From Barthelona sp. PCE (Eukaryota > Metamonada: BaSk clade), in the NCBI GenBank assembly GCA_040285745.1, contig JAUFOR010000008.1, positions 1,674,001-1,738,000 of the forward strand: 64,000 bases of DNA, in the 5' to 3' direction. Both the position numbers and the translations under genes were made by a program. A model generated the notes under the pieces. It saw only the letters and a list, made by a program, of their open reading frames with translations. It had not been told where the DNA came from and did no database searches. Positions 29,601-38,466 of this stretch are shown here, piece by piece (position 1 is the stretch's first letter; every line of letters begins with the position of its first letter).

Positions 29601-31109
29601 TATCTGCAACAGTCATTCAATACTGTTAAGGATGATGTTGATACGCTGGACGAGAGCATGAACGCTTTGGGAACAGAATTGAGATCAAGCTTTGAAGGTG
29701 TTCGCACTGACATTGATATTGTTGACAATGCCGTTAACGAGCTCACTGAGTTTACCAAGCAGTCATTCACGACTGTTAAGGATGATGTTGATACTCTAGA
29801 TGAAAGCATGAACGCTTTGGGAACAGAATTGAGATCAAGCTTTGAAGGTGTTCGCACTGACATTGATATTGTTGACAATGCCGTTAACGAGCTGACCAAG
29901 CACACCCAGGAATCATTTAACAAGGTTGTTGCGGATGTTGAACTGCTTGACAAGACGGTTACTGATATGTTTACAAAATCCCAGGCCAGCTTTGATGCTG
30001 TACAAAATGATGTCAACATTCTGGACAAATCTGTATGTGATATGAATACGAAGGTTAAAGAATCATTCGACAACGTTGAAGAGCATGTCACTGTTCTCGA
30101 TACGAATGTGAGCGAGTTTTTTGAGAAAACACAAGCCTCATTCGATATTGTACAAAGTGATGTTACCAAGTTGGACTGTGCAGTACAGGAAACATTTGAG
30201 CATGTGCAGACATCATTTGACACCGTCCGAAAGGATGTGGATGCCGTAACTGAGCACAGTGCATCCGTTGAGGCAGAACAAATATTGCTTAAACAACATG
30301 TTAATGAGCTTGAAGGAAAGATGCTATCCAGTGAGGAGTTTGAAAAGAATGTCGAACTGTTACTGGGTCAGTTTGATAGCAAGCTGATGGAGGCCGATTT
30401 TGTCAAATCCAGCGATTTCAATAATGCAGTTAATGCCATTCATCCTGAAATTGAGGAGATTAAATCTGAGTTCGATGCCATCCGTACCGTAATATCAGAG
30501 CACGCTGAAGTTATCCCAGCAGTTAGCGGCGCCACAGAGGATGTGAAGGCATTAAGAATTGCGTTTGAAGCTCTTTCAGGAAAGGTTGACGTTCTATCCC
30601 ACAAATTCGATCGATTTGATGGTATTTCAACCACACTTGAGGAGCTCTCCGAGGCAGTAAGCAGTCTTACATCCAGAATCGACTACCAAGACACCATCAT
30701 CAAGAATCTTGAGGACGGTTTTGAAGTTGTAGCCGACCTGTCGACAAACGTAAAGCGCGTTGACGAAGCAGTTATTACTATTACCGAGGAAGTCTTCAGT
30801 GAAGACCGTAAAAAGATGCACAAGGAGCAAATGACAGCGTTCGATGTATTCTCAAAGAAATATGACATTGAGCTCAGGGAAATGCACGCTGCTATCGCTG
30901 CCAACGTGTCCACGAGCAGCGAGGTTCTTTCAAATCTGTCAAAGAAGATTAGTGTTCTTCACAACGACATGAAGATCGTCCACAAGCGTATCAGACGCTT
31001 TGAAAACACTGTATTGACACACGAAGCTCATGCTCTACATGAACTTGAGGATATCCTTGAGCACAAACCTCCTCAACTAGGTACCCCTCGTCTGCCGAAT
31101 CCAAACTAA
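26679..31109 (+). CDS. LRR protein with long coiled-coil tail (1476 aa)
   Basis: Residues ~65-300 are an RNI-type leucine-rich-repeat solenoid (LSIPPHLKKLSLKF, LEELHMVSCGID, LCVLNLSFNPLGNTG, FEKLDLSGNSIT, LRILYLRNCGLDD, LKELYIGANS). Residues ~345-1460 form a long, very acidic helical region with many imperfect repeats of the type (S)FDxVxxDVxxLDxSV at ~1000-1190. The last ~15 residues are Pro-rich. There is no transmembrane segment or signal peptide. LRR plus extended coiled coil is common among cytoskeletal and centriolar scaffold proteins of flagellates, but I cannot name an orthologue. AATAAA lies eight bases after the stop (31117-31122). Confidence 0.8.
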   Translation: MTSELISRLAAESIEARLEVLEQILSTTSVFEVTDTIPAEAAILCEMLPSTKDEMVFENGSVSGLSIPPHLKKLSLKFITIQDWGQFAHSIADSTLEELHMVSCGIDSTAMSVLASNLPYSLCVLNLSFNPLGNTGLGLLLVRLDVLPSMRELVLRACSIDIDGARLLSRQRISFEKLDLSGNSITSFASDFFHFPSLRILYLRNCGLDDNFLGDYIAEGTLKELYIGANSFTTRATEDFLRRVHPQLQVLDIWTSTVPVGSFDISQFIRTWQGHQLWLRLPVLSEPDAVALKQSVSVNSTLLEWHCCENSREINADVSEAIQSMLRLNAFLKKKNDNPRKLFESMSTEGIDTITDKFTHLMNQKMDGSHTNEITVPLDEQITRQEVEERFTGMCESLEAVLALKTGIDDRVELIAMTTDKNTTEIRGLVDGSIQRQTVLEHNIQRESERITNVTDELGVVGDRASGNSKVIEIVQKDITKLFDETMQTIDAIGLVEETLLDKQGDLLKHLSGVSDNLESKMSSNQQKLDRARDELMLCVTTLKEDVDDRVAAVHKELENHTMAIMERVKSTDLERIVDGIKHVVNDELDSLRGLVESHNEDIITFEKRIVAFANDIESLKEYMHADITAINNTISTLASKEALQAVDDDVRAVKMGIEQLKEQVNASLKQLQFQLSSDISDVVASVSVVNERLDAIEVWRGEHSDLIAANADSIVAVETALNEHVAINQQEFEAVAEKFSEAADAATAAQTMLNTRINSVADEAALNLSILDEVVESNKVQINNVNTKVEERVSQLRTAMDSTVEMLKSENEDVLRTVSENVDDVKARIETEHLYIDDTREELVLMIQKDIEDVETAMNMNINVLAEGIESFKETMLKTTDETVSMVESNTLLIEDVREETNEFVLKHNGEHDSLNAQVACANAHITDVVQGLSTAEHDIAEHSDAILVINKELTSVAQATEIVDNSVKDLAEYLQQSFNTVKDDVDTLDESMNALGTELRSSFEGVRTDIDIVDNAVNELTEFTKQSFTTVKDDVDTLDESMNALGTELRSSFEGVRTDIDIVDNAVNELTKHTQESFNKVVADVELLDKTVTDMFTKSQASFDAVQNDVNILDKSVCDMNTKVKESFDNVEEHVTVLDTNVSEFFEKTQASFDIVQSDVTKLDCAVQETFEHVQTSFDTVRKDVDAVTEHSASVEAEQILLKQHVNELEGKMLSSEEFEKNVELLLGQFDSKLMEADFVKSSDFNNAVNAIHPEIEEIKSEFDAIRTVISEHAEVIPAVSGATEDVKALRIAFEALSGKVDVLSHKFDRFDGISTTLEELSEAVSSLTSRIDYQDTIIKNLEDGFEVVADLSTNVKRVDEAVITITEEVFSEDRKKMHKEQMTAFDVFSKKYDIELREMHAAIAANVSTSSEVLSNLSKKISVLHNDMKIVHKRIRRFENTVLTHEAHALHELEDILEHKPPQLGTPRLPNPN
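29611..29893 (+). repeat. 150-bp tandem duplication in LRR/coiled-coil gene
   Basis: Bases 29611-29760 and 29761-29893 encode two copies of a 50-residue helical unit, with near-identical DNA; several dozen bases in the SFEGVRTDIDIVDNAVNEL part are exactly the same. The unit is part of a broader family of diverged repeats. Confidence 0.85.
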
Positions 31110-31128
31110 GTTAATCAATAAATGTACG

Positions 31129-31134
31129 TTTACT
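31129..31134 (-). promoter_or_regulatory. AGTAAA overlapping stop codon
   Basis: On the minus strand AG of the last Glu codon plus the TAA stop plus A forms AGTAAA. A poly(A) role is inferred. Confidence 0.45.
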
Positions 31135-34100
31135 CCTCGATGATCTCCATCTTTTCCAATTGGCGCTGATGCTTAAGTGTAAGTTGTCCTACTGCATGAT
31201 CGATAGAAAGCTGCTTAGACATTACTCTGCGCAGCAAGCGATCCCTCTCAGTCTTCAATGCCTCAATTTCCTCCTCTCTGTCCAAAACAAGACGCTCCTT
31301 TGCTGCTACACCGTCTCTCAGCTTTGAGATTCGATCTCTATGCTTCATGGACCGCTTCTGCCACCGCACACATCGCATCCAAAGTTTCATTGGATCAAGT
31401 GTGCTTGGATCTGGAACGTTTTCAATGTCAAAATCGTCATTCTTTGTGTTGTTATCGTTGACAAGGCGCTCAATTTGTTCAGTTTTCTCCTTGATCTCGA
31501 CCTTCAGCTTCTTGATGGTTTTTCGAAGAGAACTAATTCCGTTTGCACGCTTCTGTGCACGCTCAAGGTCACTCTCCTTCTGTCTGAGGTTACTTCTTAG
31601 TCGCATAACCTCATCATCGCTTACATTTGAAGTCGGTTCAGTACTATTTCTGAGCTTCCTGCGCAACTTCTTCACCTCTTTCTTCGCCTCAGACAAGCTA
31701 TCGCGGGCTGCAACAAGCTCGTCTGCCAGGTTTCCGTACTTATCCCGTGTTGTGCTGACAATGATTCCGAGATCTTCGTTCTCCTTTCGAATTCTACTGA
31801 GCTCTGCCTTCAATGTAGAAACGATGCCTGATTCACCAATAGAATCCAGCGCATCCTGGTTACTTGTTGTCCGCCTCAGTCTCAGTATCTCTGTATTCTT
31901 ATCTTGCATCTCTTCGTCCAACTCCTTAACTCTCTTTGCCAAATATGCTGTTCGCGCAATCTGTTCGCGCAGGGCTGTCCTAACAGAAGCGCTTATTTGT
32001 TGTCCTGGATCTGATGTCTGCCGCACTCTGTTACGCTCTTCAAGGCTTGTTATCTGACTCTCCAGCACTCTCTTCTCCTGGTTACGCTCTTCCAGCAGTC
32101 GCTCGAACTTATCTCGCAGAGTCTGTGCCATTGCCTTGTATCCTTCAATGGTTCTTTGGGTTTCGAGCTGCTCAATACGCTCTTTGTCCTCGTTCTTGTC
32201 TGCCTCGAAGCGCTCTTCAACCGCCATTGGTGCACGGACACTATTGACGTAAGATTGATCCTTTATGGCAGTGTACTGAGACATTAGCTCAGAAAACTGC
32301 TGATTGCGCGAGATAAGTGCCTCTCTCAGAGTACGCACCTCCTCCTCGAGGCCTGCGCTGCTACTGAACAGCTTCTGGTACTTAGCCTTCAGGTCGATCA
32401 GTTCGATACCGGTGTTGAGCCAATTCTTTATCTCATCGACGATCTCAATGCTGCCGCTCTCGTTGAGCACAGCAATTTGACCATGTGCGCTAAATCGTGA
32501 TATCTGTGACTCAATCTCGCCGACAAGCTTTCGTAGCTCTAAATGAGCCGACCCAAAGTCGTCCTTCTCGACTAGCGTATCGATGCGCCTGAGTGTCTCG
32601 CTCACTGTAACTGTGTATGTGTCTCTGTCTTGTAACAGGCTCAAAAGAAGGTTGAGGATAGAACGCACACGATCATTGTCTGAGTCACGCTTGCCCTTCA
32701 AATAGCTCACGTTCCGCTCGAGATCCTGAATCTGAACAGTGCACATTGCAAGTGCGCTCTTGTCCTGTGGGATATCGTCAACGTTGAATTCAACGCGATC
32801 AACAGCGCCGTCCAAAATCTCCAGTTGGCCTGTTAACTGGCCATTTCTGCGAGTGAACGACTCATTTAACTCCTCCAGGCGTGTAAACGTAACCTCCTGC
32901 TCCTGGTCCATCATTGAAACAAGCACCTTACGCAGAGAAACATAACGCTCCTCCCATGACATCAGCATCGTATCACTAAAGGAAACGCGTTGCCTGACAA
33001 AGTCCTCCAGAGTTATGACAAGGCGCCTCAGTGTCGTAAAGCGATCAGCCATCACCTTGATCAAAGCATCTCTATCCTGCAACATGAATCTGAACTCGGC
33101 CGCCTTGCCTTTGGCATCTGCGAACGCGACTTCATCGTCAGTCGCCCCGGAAACGTATGCAGCAACCTGTTCTGTTAAGGACTGGACTTCAGCCTTTGAA
33201 GTAACCAGCTCCTCCTTGAGAGCAACAACACGCTGCTCGTTCTTCTCGTCGAGATCAATGATGATCTCGCCAGTGTCCGGCACAAAGCGTATTGTACTGA
33301 TATTCTCCAGCTCCGAAGCGCGGTGGCTGAAGACCTGGGTAAAGAAGTTGACTGCAAGGGTATGGTTCTGGCGATTGAGAGCATCATACTTATCCTGAAG
33401 GACTTCATACTTACCCTTCAGCAAAGTGTTCTCCTTGCGCACAGTTAGATAGCGCTGCATGATCTTGAGCATCGTCGGATCATCAAGTTTAAATCCTGAC
33501 AGAAGTGATGAACTCACGACGCTCGTTTTCATGTTATTCTTCAACTGGGATCTGAGCGCTGCATTGTCAGCTTCTAAGCGCTCCATAGCTCCATCGGAGG
33601 CTGCTTCGACCGCACTTATAACAATTGAATTATCTCTCCTCAACGTATTGAGAACATGGTCTTTCTGGTGTTGTGAGCACACCGCTAGCAGTTTGCTGTC
33701 CAGTTTGGCCACGCCGCGTTGGCTTACAAAGAAAAGCGCAGTAGCAACCATGTGTAAATCCTTAGTAACGTTTCTGAGTTTTGTTGTGAGTGTATAGTCC
33801 TCGTTACTGATCTTATCGGTGTCTATCTCACCGACAAACGCTTCTCCGCCAATCATACCAATAATCTCGGTCTCTGACAACCCTGCCAGAACACCAACCT
33901 CAAAGAACTTCTTGTGTAAGAACCCAAGTCGTGCGCGAAGTTTGGAAGACATCTCCCTAAACTCCGTGTTTTCCTGTACAAGTCTAAAGTTCTCGTACTC
34001 AATACCCTCCTTGACAAGGCCCTCAATCCGAAGTTCCTTTGGTACAATAATATTTTGGGCTTGCAACCAATAATAAAGCTCGCCCAGTTTATCATACAAC

Positions 34101-35296
34101 CAGTTAAGCTCATGCCTGGTTTCGTTCAGCTTCTCACTCCGCAACCTGAGCTGGTTACTTCTTTCCAACAAATCGTGAGCCAATCTCTCCTTGTCGATAT
34201 CACCTGCCAACAAATCGTTAAGTTCCTTCTCAAGGACCTTGTTGTCCTTCTCCCGTTCGACAAACGCAAGCTCCGCTGACTTGAGCTCTTGTTGCATCAC
34301 TTCAATCTTTGATTCACGTTGCAGAAGCTCCTCCTCGAGATTAGTGATCTTTGTGAGGTGCTGCTTGACATCCGCTCGTTCTGAAGCGATTGCCAGCTGC
34401 TTCTTAAGCCGTGCGTTCTCAACCTGAACCTGCTTATGGTCTATTTCAAGCGCGTCGAACGAATATTCATAACGCTCAGCCAATGATCGAGCAGCATCCA
34501 GTTCAAGTAAACCGAACTTCATGGAGCTGATCTGCTCGTCCTTCTCATAGATTGTGTCACGTAAAGCTTTTATGCTATCATCTTTTGCTCGCATTATCGC
34601 ATCAAACTCCTCCTCCTTTTTTTGTATTTCCAACTCAGGGTTCAGAGTCTCCAGCTCCTCGTCGCGTTTGTGTAGCCTATTGCGGAGAACAACAAGCTTT
34701 TCATTCAAGTGCTGAAGCAACTGCCTGCTCTCAATAAGTTCTGTTTCTAATCGCAAGCTCTCCTCTTCTTTTTCTATTGCCAGCTCGCGTAAACTGGTGA
34801 TCTCTCCTTTTTGATTGTCAAGAACACGGTCGTTCTGATCATATCTATTCTCAAGCTTATTGATCTCCTTCATTTTGCGATTCATTTTGAGATTCATCTG
34901 CTTGATGGTCTCTGCTTGCTCCTGTAGCTTCTTGGCAAGCAGTGCCTTCTCATTCTCGGAGCTAGCTTGTGCTTTCTTCAGACTGCGCATCTGTGCTTGA
35001 AGTTGTCGGGTCTGTGCAGACTCTTGAGTTGCAACCTTCGTTAGCTGCTCCTTCAATGTGAGCGTTTCGTTCGTCCGCGTGCGTAGTTCGTCCTGACTAC
35101 GGTCTAATTTCTGCTTGAGTTGCAGAACTTCGTCTTGCAGGTCTTCTATCCGCCTTGAGTGCTGCATGCGGTCGTGAGTAGCGCCCGATACACCACCTAC
35201 TGGTGTGTAACTGCTTCCAACACCCATAACTTCTCCATCAAGGTTGTTTAAATCCTCTTCCGAGTAGTAATCGGAATACTCGTCTTCTGGATCCAT
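31130..35296 (-). CDS. Long coiled-coil protein (1388 aa), possibly centrosomal/ciliary
   Basis: The start is set at the ATG at 35296 (MDPEDEYSDYYSEED), since the 22 further upstream codons are T-rich and unlike protein. After an acidic, Tyr-rich N-terminus, residues ~60-1380 are almost continuous coiled coil. One segment (~390-500) contains hydrophobic and aromatic residues (LYDKLGELYYWLQAQNI) instead of heptads and then a helical repeat. The general layout and fragments recall CEP290-like basal-body proteins, but I do not have enough to name it. The alternatives are golgin or another flagellar coiled coil. The stop TAA lies in GAGTAAAC, so AGTAAA overlaps it (31129-31134). It converges on the LRR gene with 20 bases between them. 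Confidence 0.7.
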   Translation of the reverse strand: MDPEDEYSDYYSEEDLNNLDGEVMGVGSSYTPVGGVSGATHDRMQHSRRIEDLQDEVLQLKQKLDRSQDELRTRTNETLTLKEQLTKVATQESAQTRQLQAQMRSLKKAQASSENEKALLAKKLQEQAETIKQMNLKMNRKMKEINKLENRYDQNDRVLDNQKGEITSLRELAIEKEEESLRLETELIESRQLLQHLNEKLVVLRNRLHKRDEELETLNPELEIQKKEEEFDAIMRAKDDSIKALRDTIYEKDEQISSMKFGLLELDAARSLAERYEYSFDALEIDHKQVQVENARLKKQLAIASERADVKQHLTKITNLEEELLQRESKIEVMQQELKSAELAFVEREKDNKVLEKELNDLLAGDIDKERLAHDLLERSNQLRLRSEKLNETRHELNWLYDKLGELYYWLQAQNIIVPKELRIEGLVKEGIEYENFRLVQENTEFREMSSKLRARLGFLHKKFFEVGVLAGLSETEIIGMIGGEAFVGEIDTDKISNEDYTLTTKLRNVTKDLHMVATALFFVSQRGVAKLDSKLLAVCSQHQKDHVLNTLRRDNSIVISAVEAASDGAMERLEADNAALRSQLKNNMKTSVVSSSLLSGFKLDDPTMLKIMQRYLTVRKENTLLKGKYEVLQDKYDALNRQNHTLAVNFFTQVFSHRASELENISTIRFVPDTGEIIIDLDEKNEQRVVALKEELVTSKAEVQSLTEQVAAYVSGATDDEVAFADAKGKAAEFRFMLQDRDALIKVMADRFTTLRRLVITLEDFVRQRVSFSDTMLMSWEERYVSLRKVLVSMMDQEQEVTFTRLEELNESFTRRNGQLTGQLEILDGAVDRVEFNVDDIPQDKSALAMCTVQIQDLERNVSYLKGKRDSDNDRVRSILNLLLSLLQDRDTYTVTVSETLRRIDTLVEKDDFGSAHLELRKLVGEIESQISRFSAHGQIAVLNESGSIEIVDEIKNWLNTGIELIDLKAKYQKLFSSSAGLEEEVRTLREALISRNQQFSELMSQYTAIKDQSYVNSVRAPMAVEERFEADKNEDKERIEQLETQRTIEGYKAMAQTLRDKFERLLEERNQEKRVLESQITSLEERNRVRQTSDPGQQISASVRTALREQIARTAYLAKRVKELDEEMQDKNTEILRLRRTTSNQDALDSIGESGIVSTLKAELSRIRKENEDLGIIVSTTRDKYGNLADELVAARDSLSEAKKEVKKLRRKLRNSTEPTSNVSDDEVMRLRSNLRQKESDLERAQKRANGISSLRKTIKKLKVEIKEKTEQIERLVNDNNTKNDDFDIENVPDPSTLDPMKLWMRCVRWQKRSMKHRDRISKLRDGVAAKERLVLDREEEIEALKTERDRLLRRVMSKQLSIDHAVGQLTLKHQRQLEKMEIIEE

Positions 35297-35612
35297 TTTT
35301 GCCCCCTGTGTGTTCTTTAAAAAAGGTGGGGTGCTTTGAAACGGAAAAAAGTTGAATAACACTGCATTTTTTATTGTTTTTGAAAATTAGTATCGTTGCA
35401 CTGGGAACCGTTGCAAATATAAACTCTGCTAATAAAAGCATTGTCCTGAAATATGCTGTACAAACGACTGCGCGAAAACTGCAGGCAGCACTTCAGCTCA
35501 TTCTGTTTTGTTTGTGTCGTTCTATGAATCGTGTCCTGTGTGGTGAATTGATTTCTTAACCTGAAATGCTGTGAATGATGACCTGCAAGAAATTGCTTCT
35601 TTAACACAATAT
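35297..35612. other. Divergent intergenic region
   Basis: About 316 AT-rich bases between a long minus-strand gene and a small plus-strand gene. Frames here (such as 35374-35559) look random. The 14 codons just before 35613 read like protein but lack an ATG. Confidence 0.4.
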
Positions 35613-35819
35613 ATGAATCCATTAATCGAAGAATTACAACGCCAGATGGTGCTGCATCGTGTGTTCAGCGGCTTCAACACAAACATCTCCAAACTCTGTG
35701 CTCCGGAAAAAATTTCCCCAAAAAAAAATGATGGTGAGGTTGCATTGTCAATTTTTCAAAAGGTGTTGAACTGCGCTGACATCCAGATTGCGCACGCGAG
35801 CCTGCGCTCAGTATCCTGA
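35613..35819 (+). CDS. Small protein, possibly degenerate small-Tim
   Basis: A 68-residue product from the ATG at 35613; the frame continues 14 codons upstream without an ATG. It is predicted as two helices joined by a Pro/Lys turn, with two cysteines (KLCAP and LNCAD) ~28 residues apart. Small Tim chaperones (Tim8/9/10/13) are two-helix proteins of this size with twin CX3C motifs. Here at most one Cys per motif remains. That resemblance is weak. Other small helical proteins, or a chance frame, are equally possible. Confidence 0.4.
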   Translation: MNPLIEELQRQMVLHRVFSGFNTNISKLCAPEKISPKKNDGEVALSIFQKVLNCADIQIAHASLRSVS

Positions 35820-35968
35820 TAAAGCCCCAAACGGTGCAAGTTTCGGTAAAAAAAGTTTGTGTTGAAAACTTTTTTTTTTTCAGAAATATTTATAATTTAA
35901 CCAAATTCTGCTAATTATAATCGTATAGTTTTGACCATAATGGTGTTTTATTTATTTGACATAATAAT

Positions 35969-36586
35969 TCACTGACTAGAATCCCTTATACTAATGAGCT
36001 TCTCTTGTACTCTACGCATTCCCTCTTGAGGTGTCGTCTCATAAAGTTTATCAACCGGAACCCACTCTATGCCATCAATTTCCTCCACTTGACGTTCCAA
36101 ATTGGTAGAGATATCAACTCGAGCAAGATAACGAATGTCAAAATGAAAATGATCTGGGTTGACCTCAACACCATTTTTTACCTTCCTTGGAAAGAGGTGG
36201 ATGTCCACATCGAACGGTAAAGGTTCTATCTCAAAAGTTTCGATTCCAGTTTCCTCTGATAATTCGCGTTTTCCTGCTTCAATAAAGGATGTGTCACCGT
36301 CTTCAATGTGTCCACCTGGCTGTAGTTTCATCTGCAACTTCTTATGATGAATTAAAAGAACAGAATTCAACTCCTTATCACAAACGAAAACTGAAGTAGT
36401 AAAATGTCCTGGATCAAAATGGAGACGATTCCATGAGTTTTCCCGGTTATTTTCCCACAATTCAAGCATCTTTGTCTTGTCACTGCAATCATCAATGTTA
36501 ACCAGGGCTCTACAAATGTCAAACCCAATATCGTTATTTTCACCAACATATACGGCCATGCGTTCGTTACTTTTGTTATTTTCCAT
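35969..36586 (-). CDS. NUDIX hydrolase
   Basis: 205 residues with a NUDIX box at ~93-117, GGHIEDGDTSFIEAGKRELS followed by EETGI. The metal-binding RE...EE-G part is intact. The earlier E of the canonical GX5E is D, with one extra residue before RE, a variant common in bacterial hydrolases with a GGHVEPGD box. NUDIX enzymes cleave nucleoside diphosphates linked to another moiety; the substrate cannot be told from sequence. The bacterial-like box suggests possible lateral transfer. Downstream AATAAA repeats lie ~20 bases past the TGA stop. Confidence 0.88.
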   Translation of the reverse strand: MENNKSNERMAVYVGENNDIGFDICRALVNIDDCSDKTKMLELWENNRENSWNRLHFDPGHFTTSVFVCDKELNSVLLIHHKKLQMKLQPGGHIEDGDTSFIEAGKRELSEETGIETFEIEPLPFDVDIHLFPRKVKNGVEVNPDHFHFDIRYLARVDISTNLERQVEEIDGIEWVPVDKLYETTPQEGMRRVQEKLISIRDSSQ

Positions 36587-36777
36587 TGCAAAAAACTAAA
36601 AATAAGGAAAAATAAAGAAAATGCAACCTGTTTTACCTATCTGCCGGCTTTTCAGCAACCGCCTGCAAGATTCCGCTATCAAAGCCGAGTTTATTCACAC
36701 ATCCTTCCTTTGTTTGCGTTTTTTTGCACAATACATCTTTTTTTGTTTTTTTGTAGCCTTAAAAGCCTAATTTTATA

Positions 36778-38466
36778 ATGCAGAGTGCAGAAGTTGATCT
36801 GGGTCCATTTTTTAGACTGGGAATCGATGCCATCAGGGATATATACGATGAAACAGAGAAAAACCAAAACATCAAGGAAGTCATTCTGAATCACTTTGAT
36901 GAAAACATAGACGCAGCTGATGTTTCGACCATAATCGATGCGATTGTTATTCTCATTCGTATTTCGACGGATTTTGACCACTTTCTGACTTTAACCGAAC
37001 CCTACCATGATTTTATTAGCAAAATTATGAATGGAAGAGTGTCTCCGCCCACAAAGCTACCCGCCCATAATGATGTACAAGAATCTATTTCGAAACCAAG
37101 ACGTAGAGTGCAAGCCTTAAAGGAAAAACCAACTACGTTTTTAGATAGCATAGATTCTATGCCAACAAGTGAAACTGTCCGGAAAAGAGTACGTGCAGCA
37201 CTTAGAAACCCTAATAATAGACTATTTTCTTTTTGTGAGTTTTTTTATCCAGATATAGATGTTCTCCATTACTTTTCATCTGATTTTGTGATACAGGTAA
37301 ACGAATTGGACCCCATACTGCCGTACATCAAGCTGAACAGGCTTGAATGGGCTGTTGTTAAGAATCAACTAGGTCGAATGAGGCGTTTTACAAACAACTT
37401 GATCACCGGAGAACTGGCTGCGATCAAGGAATACAGAGATGTGATACGTGCAAAGCAGGAATCTATTCAATCATTACCAGGTTTTTCACGCTTCCTGACT
37501 CCACCCCCTTTACTACAGGTGGGCACACTTGTATTAGCAATCCATCCCACGACTCAGGAGCCGACCCCTGGCTTTGTGATCTCTGACCCTCTCAATCACC
37601 ACTATAAGATAAGGTTCTATGATGGTGTAGTTGATCCAGTCGTTGACCATCAGATTATGAGCGCACATTCTGTCGCCGAATCCCTCTCACGTATTGGAGA
37701 GATTAACAGAAAGCAGTATGCGACGTATTTATGTGAGAACTCCCGAACAACCCCGATTAGGCCAACCTTCAAAAGATACATGCCAGCTGTGGAGAGCACC
37801 ACTTCTTTGGATACTCAAAACATTGTGGAGAAATTAGGCAAGGTGCAGTATTTATTGCGGTTAAAGAAAGAAGCTCTAGATGCTATTGATGCGTTAGTTG
37901 CAATGAAGTCTATAGCTACTGCAGAGGAAAGTCATTGCATAAACTGCAAAATAGCTTGGATATTCAGCGATATCGTTGGTGGCATAAATAACGCGCTTTT
38001 TAGAACTGATATGGGGCAATTAGTGGCCCAGAGTGATGAAGCAAGTGTAATGAATTCTTTATCACAACGTCTCCACTACACCGCGGTTGATATAGACAGT
38101 AGCGTCCAGAAGGCAGTTGCAGATAACTTCAGTGTTGGTGCATGTTCCTTCTTTGCATTGTGCGATGAAGTCCTTCGCTGGCGTAATCATTTTTTAATCA
38201 ACGTTGATTTGTGCACAAGTGAACATTATCGCAGGACACTCATCCATTACCAGCAGCAGAAGAAGTCAGCGTTCATCGAGGCTGTGATACGATGCTTTGT
38301 GCTTGTCCAACAGATTGCTTTTGTCCCTCTTCTACAGTATGAAAGTGAGCTGGTCTTGGTGTGTGTGCTGGGTGATTTGGAGACGCTATGCGACACCGAT
38401 CCTCTCAAGGAGCAGTTTTCCAAGTTTCAAGCAATCATTCGCAGTCTAGTTCTATCTTTGTACTAA
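36778..38466 (+). CDS. LIN9: LIN9/ALY-type protein with DIRP domain
   Basis: 562 residues. A DIRP domain at ~155-235 shows the LFSFCEFFYPDIDVLHYF then LNRLEWAVVKNQLGRMRRFTN pattern of LIN9/Mip130/ALY. It is followed by a Tudor-like chromatin module (LQVGTLVLAIHP and FYDGVVDPVVDHQIMS) at ~248-300 and a C-terminal helical region. LIN9 is a core subunit of MuvB/DREAM, which controls cell-cycle genes with Myb or E2F. No other MuvB subunit is in the window. Its TAA overlaps the TAG of the convergent basic protein. Upstream is a long T-rich tract ending in GTAG. Confidence 0.88.
   Translation: MQSAEVDLGPFFRLGIDAIRDIYDETEKNQNIKEVILNHFDENIDAADVSTIIDAIVILIRISTDFDHFLTLTEPYHDFISKIMNGRVSPPTKLPAHNDVQESISKPRRRVQALKEKPTTFLDSIDSMPTSETVRKRVRAALRNPNNRLFSFCEFFYPDIDVLHYFSSDFVIQVNELDPILPYIKLNRLEWAVVKNQLGRMRRFTNNLITGELAAIKEYRDVIRAKQESIQSLPGFSRFLTPPPLLQVGTLVLAIHPTTQEPTPGFVISDPLNHHYKIRFYDGVVDPVVDHQIMSAHSVAESLSRIGEINRKQYATYLCENSRTTPIRPTFKRYMPAVESTTSLDTQNIVEKLGKVQYLLRLKKEALDAIDALVAMKSIATAEESHCINCKIAWIFSDIVGGINNALFRTDMGQLVAQSDEASVMNSLSQRLHYTAVDIDSSVQKAVADNFSVGACSFFALCDEVLRWRNHFLINVDLCTSEHYRRTLIHYQQQKKSAFIEAVIRCFVLVQQIAFVPLLQYESELVLVCVLGDLETLCDTDPLKEQFSKFQAIIRSLVLSLY

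Noticed and set aside
29471-30223. 250-codon minus-strand frame opposite the same gene
   Set aside because: Repeats mirror the plus-strand duplications; composition is Ser/Thr/Leu only.
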